Notes: generated by a model from the sequence alone, not told the origin. Positions 35,177 through 43,579 are shown, counted from the first letter of the stretch. The stretch is 44,993 nt of DNA from Nostoc sp. S4 (GCA_029379225.1 JAQYWR010000056.1:1-44993), one strand, 5' to 3'. Made by a program: numbers and translations.

Positions 35177-36286
35177 TTTTTGATACCGCATTCCTGGGAG
35201 TTGGGAGAGTAAACCCATCAGTTCTAACTGTAACAAAGCACTCGAAACTGAACTAGCAGGCATATTGGTTTGTTGGACAATTAAATCGAAGGGTAAAACA
35301 TCAAAAGCAATCGCATCCATTACCCGTTGCAATTCAGGTGATAAAGTTGGCATTAACTGTTGTGTTGTGGACAATTGCTCAACTCGATCAATTTGTGGTA
35401 TTGCTCCCAGCATTGTTAATAATTCGTCTAATTCTTTGAGAATCAAAGAAGCACCTTGAGTTAGTAACTTTAAACAACCTTGGGATGGATAATCGTCCAC
35501 TCTCCCTGGTAATACGTAGACATCTCTACCAAATTCATTGGCGTAGGTGGCTGTAATTAAAGCGCCAGATTTTAATGGGGCTTCCATCACCAGGATAGCG
35601 CGGCTCATTCCTGCAATAATCCGGTTGCGGCGGGGAAAATGAGTGCGATCGGGTGGAGTTTTTGTGGGATACTCACTCACGACTAACCCAGCCGTCAAAA
35701 TTTGCTTATACAAATCTCGATTTTTGTGGGGATAAATAATATCTACACCAGTTCCTAAAACTGCAATTGTCCGTCCACCAGCTTTCATGGCGGCGGCATG
35801 GCTTTCAGTATCTATTCCTTCCGCCATCCCAGAAACCACTGTAAAGCCATTTTTCGCCAAAGCTGTGCTAATTTGGCGAGTCCAACGAATCCCGTATTCT
35901 GAAGGGCGGCGGGTTCCGACAATCCCAACTAGGGGTTTTTGTCCGAGATTTTCTTGCAGTTCAACTTCACCGCGATAGTATAAAATCGGCGGTGGACTGG
36001 GGGTTTCCAGTAGTAAGCGGGGATAATCGGTATCCGCTGGAGTCCAGAAATTAGGGTTTTCCTGTTGGTGTTTGGTAAATAGTTGTTCTGGATGTAGGCG
36101 CGATCGCTGCTGTACTATTTTTTCAAGTGTTTGAAAACCAAAACCCTCTACTTCTCCTAACTGTATCTTGGTAGCGTTCCAAGCGGTTTCCAGAGTGCCA
36201 AAATGCTGTTGCAGCCGTCGCAATAATACCGGGCCAATCCCCAAAATTTGCGACCAAGCTAGCCAATACGCACTTTCTTCTACCAC
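35171..36286 (-). CDS. dprA: DNA-processing protein DprA
   Basis: DprA (Smf) loads RecA on incoming single-stranded DNA during natural transformation. The 371-residue protein has an N-terminal helix-hairpin-helix-like part (ILGIGPVLLRRLQQHFG), the Rossmann-fold core with VGIVGTRRPSEYG, VVSGMAEGIDTESHAAAM, FPRRNRIIAGMSRAILVMEA and SGALITATYANEFGRDVYVLPG, and a C-terminal winged-helix (FDLIVQQTNMPASSVSSALLQLELMGLL). It is full length. The start is GTG, with GAGGAT about 8 nt upstream. It is consistent with natural competence but does not prove it. Confidence 0.95.
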   Translation of the reverse strand: MVEESAYWLAWSQILGIGPVLLRRLQQHFGTLETAWNATKIQLGEVEGFGFQTLEKIVQQRSRLHPEQLFTKHQQENPNFWTPADTDYPRLLLETPSPPPILYYRGEVELQENLGQKPLVGIVGTRRPSEYGIRWTRQISTALAKNGFTVVSGMAEGIDTESHAAAMKAGGRTIAVLGTGVDIIYPHKNRDLYKQILTAGLVVSEYPTKTPPDRTHFPRRNRIIAGMSRAILVMEAPLKSGALITATYANEFGRDVYVLPGRVDDYPSQGCLKLLTQGASLILKELDELLTMLGAIPQIDRVEQLSTTQQLMPTLSPELQRVMDAIAFDVLPFDLIVQQTNMPASSVSSALLQLELMGLLSQLPGMRYQKN

Positions 36287-36407
36287 TTTTTTATCCTCAC
36301 GCCTACTGATTTGAGTATTCCCAAAATCAACTAATAAATTCTTGACTGTTGACTCTTAAACATTGAATATTAACTATTGACTATTAGTTCTCTGACTAAC
36401 TTTTGTG

Positions 36408-37544
36408 ATGAAATCTTTTTATCGTCTTTTACTACGCCTATCTGGTTACTCAATCTTTCCACTACTGCATAGTATTTTTGGTGTATCGCCTAGTTTAGCA
36501 GCCGAGACAGTTGTTGTTAGATACGGTTTATTTGAGCAGTCGATTCCTGTGGCAGATATACGCAACTATGGTGAAACACAAAAAGTTTCCGACGATTTGA
36601 AATCTATCTTAGGTCATCTTAGTCCTGAAGAAAAACAGAAGCTTCAAGATGCACTGCAAGTGAAGATGTCGCTTGATATTGTGGCTTTAGACAAGCTGGT
36701 AAACACACAAACGGGTAAGCAAGTTTTATATTTTGTTTCCCAAGCGATCGCCCGTCGCGACCAAGCCAGTATCCCAGCGCTACGAGCTGCTATTATCTTG
36801 GGAGCAAAATCACCAGAAGGTTTAGGACTCCTGACATTTTTAGAAGCCTATCCCAGTAATGAACTAGTCATTGATGTATCAAAAATTTCCAAAATAGTTG
36901 GCATGGCAGATTCATCTTCTGGTTCTACTAATACACCGCCAAAGGACAATGTAACTTCTTCTCCTTTAGGGAGAATTGCACTGCAATATCAGACAATCGC
37001 CGCCCAAGATAAACAGTTTTCGGGTTGTTTATTTGGTGATTCTGTTTCGGCTGAACTTGGCAATACCCTTGGTAGGGGTACTTTTAATTTTGGGTTAAAT
37101 GGCTTGAGTACTATTTCATTATTAGAACAACTGAAGACTTTAATTCCTACTAAGGTAAAATGCGAAAAAGCGATTATTGCCGTAGGTGGAAATGATGCTT
37201 GGTATGGAATTAGCGATCAATTATTTAGCAAGAATCTTCAAGAGGCGATCGCACTTGTCCGCACAATGGGAACTAAAGAGGTTTTTCTGATTCCAGCTTT
37301 TTATTCAACAGCCGAGGTGAGTTCAAATCCAACTGTTGCTGCACCCAATTCTCGAGTCGAACAAATTAATGCTTTAATTAATCAAGTTGGCGAAACAGAA
37401 AAAGTACCAGTTGCCGCAGCCGGAGTAGCACCGTTGTATGAAAATAATGTTTTGAAAAAGGATTTTACCACTGATGGCGACCATCTGAATGCTGAGGGAC
37501 TAAAGATTTATCGACAAGCATTACTAGAAATTCTAGGAAAGTAA
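36408..37544 (+). CDS. Exported DUF1400 - SGNH hydrolase fusion protein
   Basis: A 378-residue protein. After a signal peptide (hydrophobic to about residue 31, cut near SLAAE) comes a segment with VVVRYGLFEQSIPVADIRNYG, LVNTQTGKQVLYFVSQAI and ALRAAIILGAKSPEGLGLLTFLEAYPS, which is the DUF1400 domain common in exported cyanobacterial proteins. A Ser/Thr-rich linker (168-187) leads to an SGNH/GDSL-type domain: GDS at 210-212, GLNG, GGND and DGDHLN supply the Ser, Gly, Asn and His blocks. DUF1400 usually precedes an alpha/beta hydrolase domain, so pairing with SGNH is less usual. Likely an extracytoplasmic esterase or deacylase of unknown substrate. The start is ATG 36408 (or GTG 36405). Confidence 0.8.
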   Translation: MKSFYRLLLRLSGYSIFPLLHSIFGVSPSLAAETVVVRYGLFEQSIPVADIRNYGETQKVSDDLKSILGHLSPEEKQKLQDALQVKMSLDIVALDKLVNTQTGKQVLYFVSQAIARRDQASIPALRAAIILGAKSPEGLGLLTFLEAYPSNELVIDVSKISKIVGMADSSSGSTNTPPKDNVTSSPLGRIALQYQTIAAQDKQFSGCLFGDSVSAELGNTLGRGTFNFGLNGLSTISLLEQLKTLIPTKVKCEKAIIAVGGNDAWYGISDQLFSKNLQEAIALVRTMGTKEVFLIPAFYSTAEVSSNPTVAAPNSRVEQINALINQVGETEKVPVAAAGVAPLYENNVLKKDFTTDGDHLNAEGLKIYRQALLEILGK

Positions 37545-37648
37545 TATCAAAGGCGATCGCTGTTTAATTTTTTCAAGAATACCAACAACTGCGATCGCTT
37601 TTTTATAATCTTCGTTTAAGAATAGCCAAAAAAATAAATCATGCTTTC

Positions 37649-38496
37649 ATGCGGCGAGACTCAATCTTTTACAAACTATTTCAACAATCACCAACATTAT
37701 TATTTTAATTATTGACAAATCGCCCAATCAATGCCGATAGTTATCGATTTGATTCAGTGGCGTCAAAGAACCAAAATTTGAAATTGACGGGGTATTTTTA
37801 CCAGCAGAAAATCAAGGTGTGGGTGTTGTATATTTCTGCGAAGTACAGTTTCAGAAGGACGAACAGCTTTATGAAAGGGTATTTGCAGAATCATCGTTAT
37901 ATTTTTATCGCAACCGTAGCAGATTTAGTGATTGGCAAGCAGTAATCATTTATCCATCACGGAGTATCGAACAAAACGATATTTATACTCATCGAGGATT
38001 GCTTAACAGTAACCAAGTGCATCGAGTGTATTTAGATGAGTTAGGGGATATTCGCCAATTATCGATATGGCTAGCGCTGATGGTATTAACTACGGTAGAT
38101 GAGCAACTTGCACCAGAACAAGCAAGGTATTTGCTTGAGCGTTCCTCACAAGAACAGTCCCAAACCGCAAATAGCGACATAATTGAGTTAATAACAACAA
38201 TAATGGTCTATAGATTTGAACAATTGAGTCGAAAAGAGGTAGAATCAATGCTAGGAATTACACTCAAGCAAACACGAGTTTACAGAGAAATTAAGGAAGA
38301 GGGACGAGAAGAGGAAGCGCGTCAGCTGATTGTTCGTTTACTAACTCGACGTGTAGGAGAATTACCTCAACAAGTGTGCGAACGTATTGAAACTCTCTAT
38401 TTAGAACAATTAGAAAATCTGGGTGAAGCACTACTTGATTTTACTGGTATAGCTGATTTATACGCTTGGTTAGAAGCACTTGAAGGTTTAAGATAA
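37649..38496 (+). pseudogene. Rpn/PD-(D/E)XK family (DUF2887-like) gene with stop and frameshift
   Basis: Translation from ATG 37649 gives MRRDSIFYKLFQQSPTLLF, the usual start of this family, then TAA at 37706-37708 where GAA (Glu) is expected, then LLTNRPINADSYRFDSVA. A one-base loss after about 37762 shifts the frame; the continuation in the new frame is VKEPKFEIDGVFLP and GVGVVYFCEVQFQKDEQLYERV, with the nuclease Asp and ExQ residues. The remaining 226 codons are open. The C-terminal part has ELITTIMVYRFEQLSRKEVESMLGI and EEARQLIVRLLTRRVGELP, a DUF4351-like region. Members are recombination-promoting nucleases or putative transposases. Only two lesions separate it from an intact gene, so it is recently inactivated, or one could be a sequencing error. 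Confidence 0.85.
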
Positions 38497-38801
38497 TCAT
38501 CAAAAATGCGATCGCCTCAAATACAGCAGAATTGGTGAATTTAGCAGCAAAGCAAGGCAAAGTAAAACGCAGAGGTACGCCAAGAAAAAACTCTGCCTAT
38601 GATTGCGTTTAACCTTTGTGGCTGCCTACCAAAGTTACGATCGCCCCGTACCCACGCTCATACTTTTGTATGTGTTGAAAAATATTTTCAGGACTTACGC
38701 ACTGACTACGATTTTACGTCATTACCAGCGTACCCCTGCTATTAAGCAAGCTACGCGAGTACGTCTAGTAGAGTTTGCGAAGTAATCGCCAAAAACTCTG
38801 G
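38497..38801. other. Gene-free stretch with an orphan transposon end
   Basis: Contains CAGGACTTACGCACTGAC at about 38689-38706, which matches the terminal sequence of the MITE at 43902-44069, but with no partner end nearby. Also several tandem GCAAAG/AAACGCAGAGG segments. No gene supported. Confidence 0.5.
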
Positions 38802-38832
38802 GGGCGTTGCATATTTGCGGGATGAATTAGGC

Positions 38833-39559
38833 TCAAAGGGTGACAAAACCGTCATGGAGGTAATGAAGTAATAATTTAATTGAAAGCCTAAGCATTTCCT
38901 CTGATTTGGAATAACACAAAGTCTGACGATGGAGGCGAGCTAAATAATGCCTAACCCGTGTATTTTCTCCTTCAACTCTCGTCATATATGTTTTCTTAAC
39001 AATACGATCTCCATCATCAATAAAACATGGATAAACCGGGTATCCATCTGTTACATAAAAATAGCTTCGCCAACATTTGATAATTTTCCATAACTTTCCA
39101 AAGGTTTTTGCACTACGGTCTCCTAATACCCAGGCAAGAATTCCCGGATAGCTTTTATTTACTACCGTCCAAATCCATTTCTTGTTTTTTTTTACCGATA
39201 AAAGTTTCCAGTTCATCCACTTGGGTGACTTCAGGAATTTCAACACTCGGTAGTGCATCAGATAAGGGTTCTGCGGTTTGTTTCACCCATTGAATTACCG
39301 TATTATGGTTAACTCCTGTTTGTCGCTCAATTGCTCGAAAACCCGTACCATTAACATACATTGTCAAACATTGTTTCTTAATTTCGTTTGAATAACCTCG
39401 CTTTGAATATGATTCAACAAATTGGCGTTAGCGTTCGCGTAGCGTCTCGTAGAGAAGCGGGGCGGAACGCACGTCGCATCGGACACAAATGTAGTTCTGT
39501 TTACCACGACGATGCCCGTTCATACGTATATGAGTAGATGCACAATTAGGACAGTTCAT
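38833..39559 (-). pseudogene. IS1-family transposase, interrupted and frameshifted
   Basis: ATG 39559 begins an InsA-like zinc ribbon (MNCPNCASTHIRMNGHRRGKQ and CVRC). It is then cut by a 47-bp foreign repeat at 39426-39472 that brings a stop. Reading resumes with QFVESYSKRGYSNEIKKQCL, then VNGTGFRAIERQTGVNHNTVIQWVKQ (helix-turn-helix) and DELETFIG. At a run of nine A (about 39190) the frame changes to give NKKWIWTVVNKS, GILAWVLGDRSAKTF, YFYVTDGYPVYPCFI and TRVEGENTRVRHYLARLHRQTLCYSKSEEML, the DDE catalytic half ending at 38833. IS1 elements may shift frame at A-runs by design, so the A9 could be functional; the 47-bp insertion could not. Confidence 0.85.
39426..39472. repeat. 47-bp palindromic repeat inserted in the IS1 transposase
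   Basis: CGTTAGCGTTCGCGTAGCGTCTCGTAGAGAAGCGG and so on. It contains CTTCTCTACGAGACGCTACGCGAACGC-type inverted halves known as small dispersed repeats in Nostoc-like genomes. It separates CVRCD from QFVESY, which are adjacent in intact IS1 transposases. Confidence 0.75.
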
Positions 39560-39580
39560 CCCTTAATTATGCAACACCAA

Positions 39581-39688
39581 ATTTCCTTATCCCGATCGCG
39601 ATTAGGCTGCTTCAAGCAGACCTTAATGCGGCGTAGCTTTAATAGTTGACCATCATCGGCACTTAAAATGATGTTCTGCTCAAACACC
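39581..39688 (-). repeat. 108-bp perfect copy of IS4-type transposase segment
   Basis: Identical to 44341-44448 over all 108 bases; both flanks diverge at once. It begins 2 bp from the IS1 right end and runs into the HEAT-repeat remnant on the other side. It encodes VFEQNIILSADDGQLLKLRR and the next 16 residues of the transposase. Confidence 0.95.
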
Positions 39689-39977
39689 ATATCGCGATCG
39701 CTTTTTGGTTGCCAGGGTCAATTTTCTCTAAGCTTTTTGCCGCTTGCCGTCGGATAGAATTGTCCAGTTGTGGTTTGCCGATTAACTCCACCAAAGCAGC
39801 GATCGCTTTTTGGTTGCTAGGGTCAATTTGCCCTAAGCTTTCTGCCGCTAGCATTCGGATAATATCATCCACTTGTGGTTTGTCGATTAACTCCATCAAA
39901 GCAGCGATCGCTTTTTGGTTGCCAGGGTCAATTTTCTCTAAGCTTTTTGCCGCTACCGTTCGGATAATATCACCCAA
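39689..39977 (-). pseudogene. HEAT-repeat protein fragment
   Basis: Three tandem units of about 35 residues are visible: VAAKSLEKIDPGNQKAIAALMELI, LAAESLGQIDPSNQKAIAALVELI and QAAKSLEKIDPGNQKAIAI. This is the HEAT-like repeat pattern of large Nostoc repeat proteins. DNA-level repetition is also clear, each unit carrying GCGATCGC with TTTTTGGTTGC. The 3' end is replaced by the 108-bp transposase segment, and no start codon or N-terminal domain is present (first codon TTG in mid-repeat). It is a remnant of a longer gene. Confidence 0.75.
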
Positions 39978-40161
39978 ACGAAGTGGTAAACCTCAGAGAC
40001 TTCGTTATTATTTCATTAAATCATCTGCTGTAGGCTCACGTGGATAAAAGCGATCGCTTAAAATTCATAATGATGTTTCAGATAAAACTTTAAACCCTAT
40101 CTGAAACAGAACTACTTCCGTAAATACCAGATACAAACCCTTTTTAATTACGAATTACAAA

Positions 40162-41271
40162 TTAAAAAGTCACCACACTCCGAATTGATTCACCTTTGTG
40201 CATCAATTCAAAAGCATCATTAATTTGCTCAACAGGCATCACATGCGTAATTAAATCATCAATGTTTATCTTACCTTCCATATACCAATCAACAATTTTT
40301 GGCACATCTGTACGACCTTTTGCACCACCGAATGCTGTACCTTTCCAAACCCGTCCAGTTACTAATTGAAAAGGACGAGTACTAATTTCTTCTCCAGCAC
40401 CAGCAACACCAATAATTACACTGACACCCCAACCTTTGTGACAGCATTCTAATGCTTGACGCATTATTTTTACATTACCAATACATTCAAAACTGTAATC
40501 AGCACCGCCTTTTGTTAAATCAACCAAATAGGCAACTAAATCACCCTCTACTTCTTGGGGATTAACAAAGTGCGTCATGCCAAACTTTTCTGCTAAAGCG
40601 CGTTTGCTGGGATTAATATCCACCCCAACAATCATATCTGCTCCCACCATCCGCGCCCCTTGGATGACATTTAAACCAATACCACCCAAACCGAAAACCA
40701 CCACATTTGCCCCAGGTTCCACCTTGGCTGTATTTATGACTGCACCAATACCAGTAGTCACACCACAGCCAATGTAACAAACCTTATCAAATGGCGCGTC
40801 TTCGCGGATTTTTGCTAAGGCAATTTCTGGCACTACCGTATAATTAGCAAAAGTAGATGTACCCATGTAATGATGAATCATCTGCCCATCGATACTAAAG
40901 CGACTAGTACCATCGGGCATAACACCGCGTGCTTGAGTTTGGCGAATAGCTTGACAAAGATTAGTTTTGAAGCTCAAACAATATTCGCACTGACGGCATT
41001 CAGGAGTGTATAAAGGAATTACACGATCCCCTGGTTTGAGACTGGTGACACCAGCGCCTACCTCAACCACCACACCAGCACCTTCATGTCCCAAAATTGC
41101 CGGAAACAAACCTTCGGGGTCAACACCAGAAAGGGTATAGGCGTCAGTATGACAAATCCCAGTGGCTTTAATCTCGACTACCACTTCCCCAGCTTGTGGG
41201 CCAGATAATTCAACGGTTTCAATCGTCAACGGCTTACCTGCGCTGTAAGCTACTGCTGCTTTAACTTGCAA
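40162..41271 (-). CDS. adhC: S-(hydroxymethyl)glutathione dehydrogenase / class III alcohol dehydrogenase
   Basis: This NAD-dependent zinc enzyme oxidises the glutathione adduct of formaldehyde and also reduces S-nitrosoglutathione. The 369-residue length equals that of the class III family. Visible features: catalytic zinc ligands in GICHTDAYTLSG and LGHEGAG, four structural-zinc Cys in CRQCEYCLSFKTNLC, the nucleotide fold GLGGIGLNVIQGARMVGA with VGVDINPSKR, and WKGTAFGGAKGRTDVP, the class III signature. I start it at TTG 41271 (QVKAAVAY follows) because a perfect AGGAGG lies 7 nt upstream; the open frame reaches 41298, but that start would put the site inside the gene. Monocistronic. Confidence 0.95.
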   Translation of the reverse strand: MQVKAAVAYSAGKPLTIETVELSGPQAGEVVVEIKATGICHTDAYTLSGVDPEGLFPAILGHEGAGVVVEVGAGVTSLKPGDRVIPLYTPECRQCEYCLSFKTNLCQAIRQTQARGVMPDGTSRFSIDGQMIHHYMGTSTFANYTVVPEIALAKIREDAPFDKVCYIGCGVTTGIGAVINTAKVEPGANVVVFGLGGIGLNVIQGARMVGADMIVGVDINPSKRALAEKFGMTHFVNPQEVEGDLVAYLVDLTKGGADYSFECIGNVKIMRQALECCHKGWGVSVIIGVAGAGEEISTRPFQLVTGRVWKGTAFGGAKGRTDVPKIVDWYMEGKINIDDLITHVMPVEQINDAFELMHKGESIRSVVTF

Positions 41272-41278
41272 CGTCAGC

Positions 41279-41284
41279 CCTCCT
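41279..41284 (-). promoter_or_regulatory. Perfect Shine-Dalgarno AGGAGG before TTG start of adhC
   Basis: AGGAGG, a 7-nt spacer, then TTG 41271. It decides the start over the upstream ATG-frame extension. Confidence 0.9.
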
Positions 41285-41332
41285 GTATAGTTTGTCAATC
41301 ACCTTATTATTTGAGTTTATATCGAGGATTGA

Positions 41333-41360
41333 GGACTGGGGACTAGGGATTGGGGACTGG
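41333..41360. repeat. Heptamer repeat (GGACTGG)4
   Basis: GGACTGG, GGACTAG, GGATTGG, GGACTGG in the divergent region between adhC and the aminotransferase gene. Confidence 0.85.
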
Positions 41361-41554
41361 GGAAGAGTTTTCCTAACCGAATGCCCCTAAATATTCAATA
41401 CCCAGTCCTTCAAATATTACTTTGTAAAAATACCATTCTCTAGCTAGATTGGTTAAAGGCGGTAACAGTTATTTTGGTAACGATGTAAACTTGATGTCAG
41501 CAGCAAACCCCAAGTAATTTGTCCACCCTCAATTAATAAATTTTGTCACAGCTT

Positions 41555-42838
41555 ATGAACCCTGCCCTAACACAAATTGGCGCTCAAATGACCAACCTGA
41601 CTGGTGTCAGAGCAATCATGAAGGATATTATCGAAACATTACGAGCCGGTTCAGGGCAGCAGTTTATTAATTTGAGTGCTGGTAACCCGCTGATTTTACC
41701 GGAGGTAGAACAGTTGTGGCGAGATTGCACTGCACAGCTTCTAGCTAGTCCAGAATATGGTGAAGTAGTTTGTCGCTACGGGTCAAGCCAAGGCTATGCA
41801 CCATTAATTGAAGCGATCGCCAACGACTTTAATAAACGCTACGGGTTAAAATTAACCGAACGCAATGTCTTTATCACCCCCGGTAGTCAAACCCTCTATT
41901 TCTACGCTGCTAACGTATTTGGTGGCTACACCAGCAGCGGTCAGTTAAAACAAATCGTTTTGCCTCTGAGTCCTGACTACACTGGTTATGGCGGTATCTG
42001 CTTGGAGCCAAAAGCCTTAGTCGCCTACAAACCAACTCTCGATATCGATGCAGCTGCTCACCGATTCAAATATCGCCCAGACTTTAGCCAACTGTCGATT
42101 AGCGAAAATACAGGTTGTGTCATCTTCTCCCGCCCCTGTAACCCCACTGGTAACGTCCTCAGTGACGATGAGGTGAAAAAGATTGCCGCCCTCACCTCGC
42201 CTTACAATCTGCCAATGCTAATTGACTCAGCTTACGCGCCTCCCTTCCCGTCATTGAACTTTACCGAAATGACCCCAGTATTTGGCGATAATATTCTTCA
42301 CTGCATGAGTTTATCGAAAGCAGGATTACCAGGAGAAAGAATTGGTATTGCCATTGGGCATCAAAAGTGGATTGAGGTGCTAGAGTGTTTCCAGGCAAAT
42401 GCAAGTCTGCATTCTTCGCGTTATGGTCAAGCGATCGTAGCTCTGGCAATTAATTCTGGTGCTTTAGTAGAAATTTCTCAAACTGTGATTCGTCCCTTCT
42501 ACCAAAATAAGTTTGCTGTCTTGGAAACTAGCTTAGAACAAGCAATGCCCAAGAATTTACCTTGGTTTCTGCATCGTGGTGAAGGAGCAATTTTTGCTTG
42601 GTTGTGGTTAGAAAATTTACCCATCACTGACTGGGAATTTTACCAACAACTCAAGCAAGTTGGTGTAATTATTGTACCTGGAAGTAGCTTCTTTCCTGGT
42701 TTACACGAAGAGTGGGCGCACAAGCACCAATGTTTCCGTATCAGCCTCACTGGCAGCGATGAAGAAATTGTCACTGCTATGCAACGTTTAGCCAAAGTAG
42801 CCGAAGAAGCTTATCAGCGTTCCGCTGTGAGTGTGTGA
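41555..42838 (+). CDS. avtA: Valine--pyruvate aminotransferase
   Basis: A PLP enzyme of aminotransferase fold type I, 427 residues. It swaps the amino group between valine and pyruvate in AvtA-type enzymes. The N-terminal MNPALTQIGAQMTNLTGVRAIMKDI and FINLSAGNP match that family; FSRPCNPTGNVLSDDE carries the Asn, IDSAYAPPFP the Asp and Tyr, and MSLSKAGLPGERIG the PLP-binding Lys. The C-terminal Arg is in CFRISLTGSDEEI. I prefer ATG 41555 over an in-frame TTG at 41543. No Shine-Dalgarno is visible. rimM follows after 54 nt on the same strand. Confidence 0.9.
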   Translation: MNPALTQIGAQMTNLTGVRAIMKDIIETLRAGSGQQFINLSAGNPLILPEVEQLWRDCTAQLLASPEYGEVVCRYGSSQGYAPLIEAIANDFNKRYGLKLTERNVFITPGSQTLYFYAANVFGGYTSSGQLKQIVLPLSPDYTGYGGICLEPKALVAYKPTLDIDAAAHRFKYRPDFSQLSISENTGCVIFSRPCNPTGNVLSDDEVKKIAALTSPYNLPMLIDSAYAPPFPSLNFTEMTPVFGDNILHCMSLSKAGLPGERIGIAIGHQKWIEVLECFQANASLHSSRYGQAIVALAINSGALVEISQTVIRPFYQNKFAVLETSLEQAMPKNLPWFLHRGEGAIFAWLWLENLPITDWEFYQQLKQVGVIIVPGSSFFPGLHEEWAHKHQCFRISLTGSDEEIVTAMQRLAKVAEEAYQRSAVSV

Positions 42839-42867
42839 GCGGAAAAATGGGGAGATAGGGGAGAAAA

Positions 42868-42902
42868 ACTGATGACTAATAACTAATGACCAATGACTAA
42901 TG
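42868..42902. repeat. Heptamer repeat overlapping the rimM start
   Basis: ACTGATG, ACTAATA, ACTAATG, ACCAATG, ACTAATG in continuous register. The rimM ATG (42893) lies inside the fourth and fifth units. Confidence 0.9.
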
Positions 42903-43447
42903 ACAAATCCGATAATTGGTTAGAAATTGGTAAGATTGTTGCACCTCAAGGATTGTCTGGGGAATTACGAGTTTATCCTGACTCGGACTTCCCCGAACGA
43001 TTTGAGGTGCCGGGAAAACGTTGGTTGTTGCGTCCTGGGAAGACAGAACCGCAACCAATAGAATTATTGGCAGGACGTTATATTGAGGGCAAAAATTTAT
43101 ATGTCATCAAGTTAGCTGGCGTGGAAAATCGCAATCAAGCAGAGGAGTTACGCGGTTGTAAGTTAATGGTGCCAGCAAGCGATCGCCCCCAGTTAGGCGA
43201 AAATGAATATCATGTCCTCGATTTGATTGGTTTGGAAGTCTTCATGCAAGTATCTGGCGAACTCGTCGGTACGGTAGTAGATATCATCCCTGCTGGCAAT
43301 GATTTGTTAGAAGTAAAATTGCACCCATCTTTTACTACTGACAAAAAGCAAAAGACTGTTTTGATTCCTTTTGTAGAAGCGATCGCCCCGGTGGTAGACT
43401 TACAATCTGGTCGCATTGAAATTACGCCGCCACTTGGATTATTGTAA
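42893..43447 (+). CDS. rimM: Ribosome maturation factor RimM
   Basis: RimM helps assemble the head of the 30S ribosomal subunit and binds protein S19. The 184-residue protein has the N-terminal barrel with EIGKIVAPQGLSGELRVYPDSDFPERF and YVIKLAGVENRNQAEELRGCKLMV, and the PRC-type C-terminal barrel with YHVLDLIGLEVF, VGTVVDIIPAGNDLLEV and KTVLIPFVEAIAPVVDL, ending IEITPPLGLL. The length is normal. The start ATG and first codons (MTND) come from an ACTAATG heptamer array, and there is no Shine-Dalgarno; several ATGs in other frames sit in the same array. Confidence 0.95.
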   Translation: MTNDKSDNWLEIGKIVAPQGLSGELRVYPDSDFPERFEVPGKRWLLRPGKTEPQPIELLAGRYIEGKNLYVIKLAGVENRNQAEELRGCKLMVPASDRPQLGENEYHVLDLIGLEVFMQVSGELVGTVVDIIPAGNDLLEVKLHPSFTTDKKQKTVLIPFVEAIAPVVDLQSGRIEITPPLGLL

Positions 43448-43579
43448 ATTAATAATTAGGTCATCCCTTAATCTACTTCCAGGTAGTTTCACTGAACTGG
43501 ATACTTTGACTAAAAGCAAAGCTTAAGGCATGAGAAAATTAAACTACACACTCTATTTATTAATTTAGTAAATTTGGCA

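Larger units (their letters stand above)
38802..39578 (-). mobile_element. IS1-family insertion sequence, degenerate
   Basis: About 777 bp, close to the IS1 size. The ends are inverted repeats: GGCGTTGCATATTTGC with GGGGATGAAT at the left (38802-38827) and, read inward from the right (39578-39555), GGTGTTGCATAATTAAGGGATGAA. No 8-9-bp target duplication is visible. The transposase is broken (see next entry). Confidence 0.8.

Noticed and set aside
39709..40047. 112-codon plus-strand open frame
   Set aside because: Antisense shadow of the HEAT-repeat fragment.
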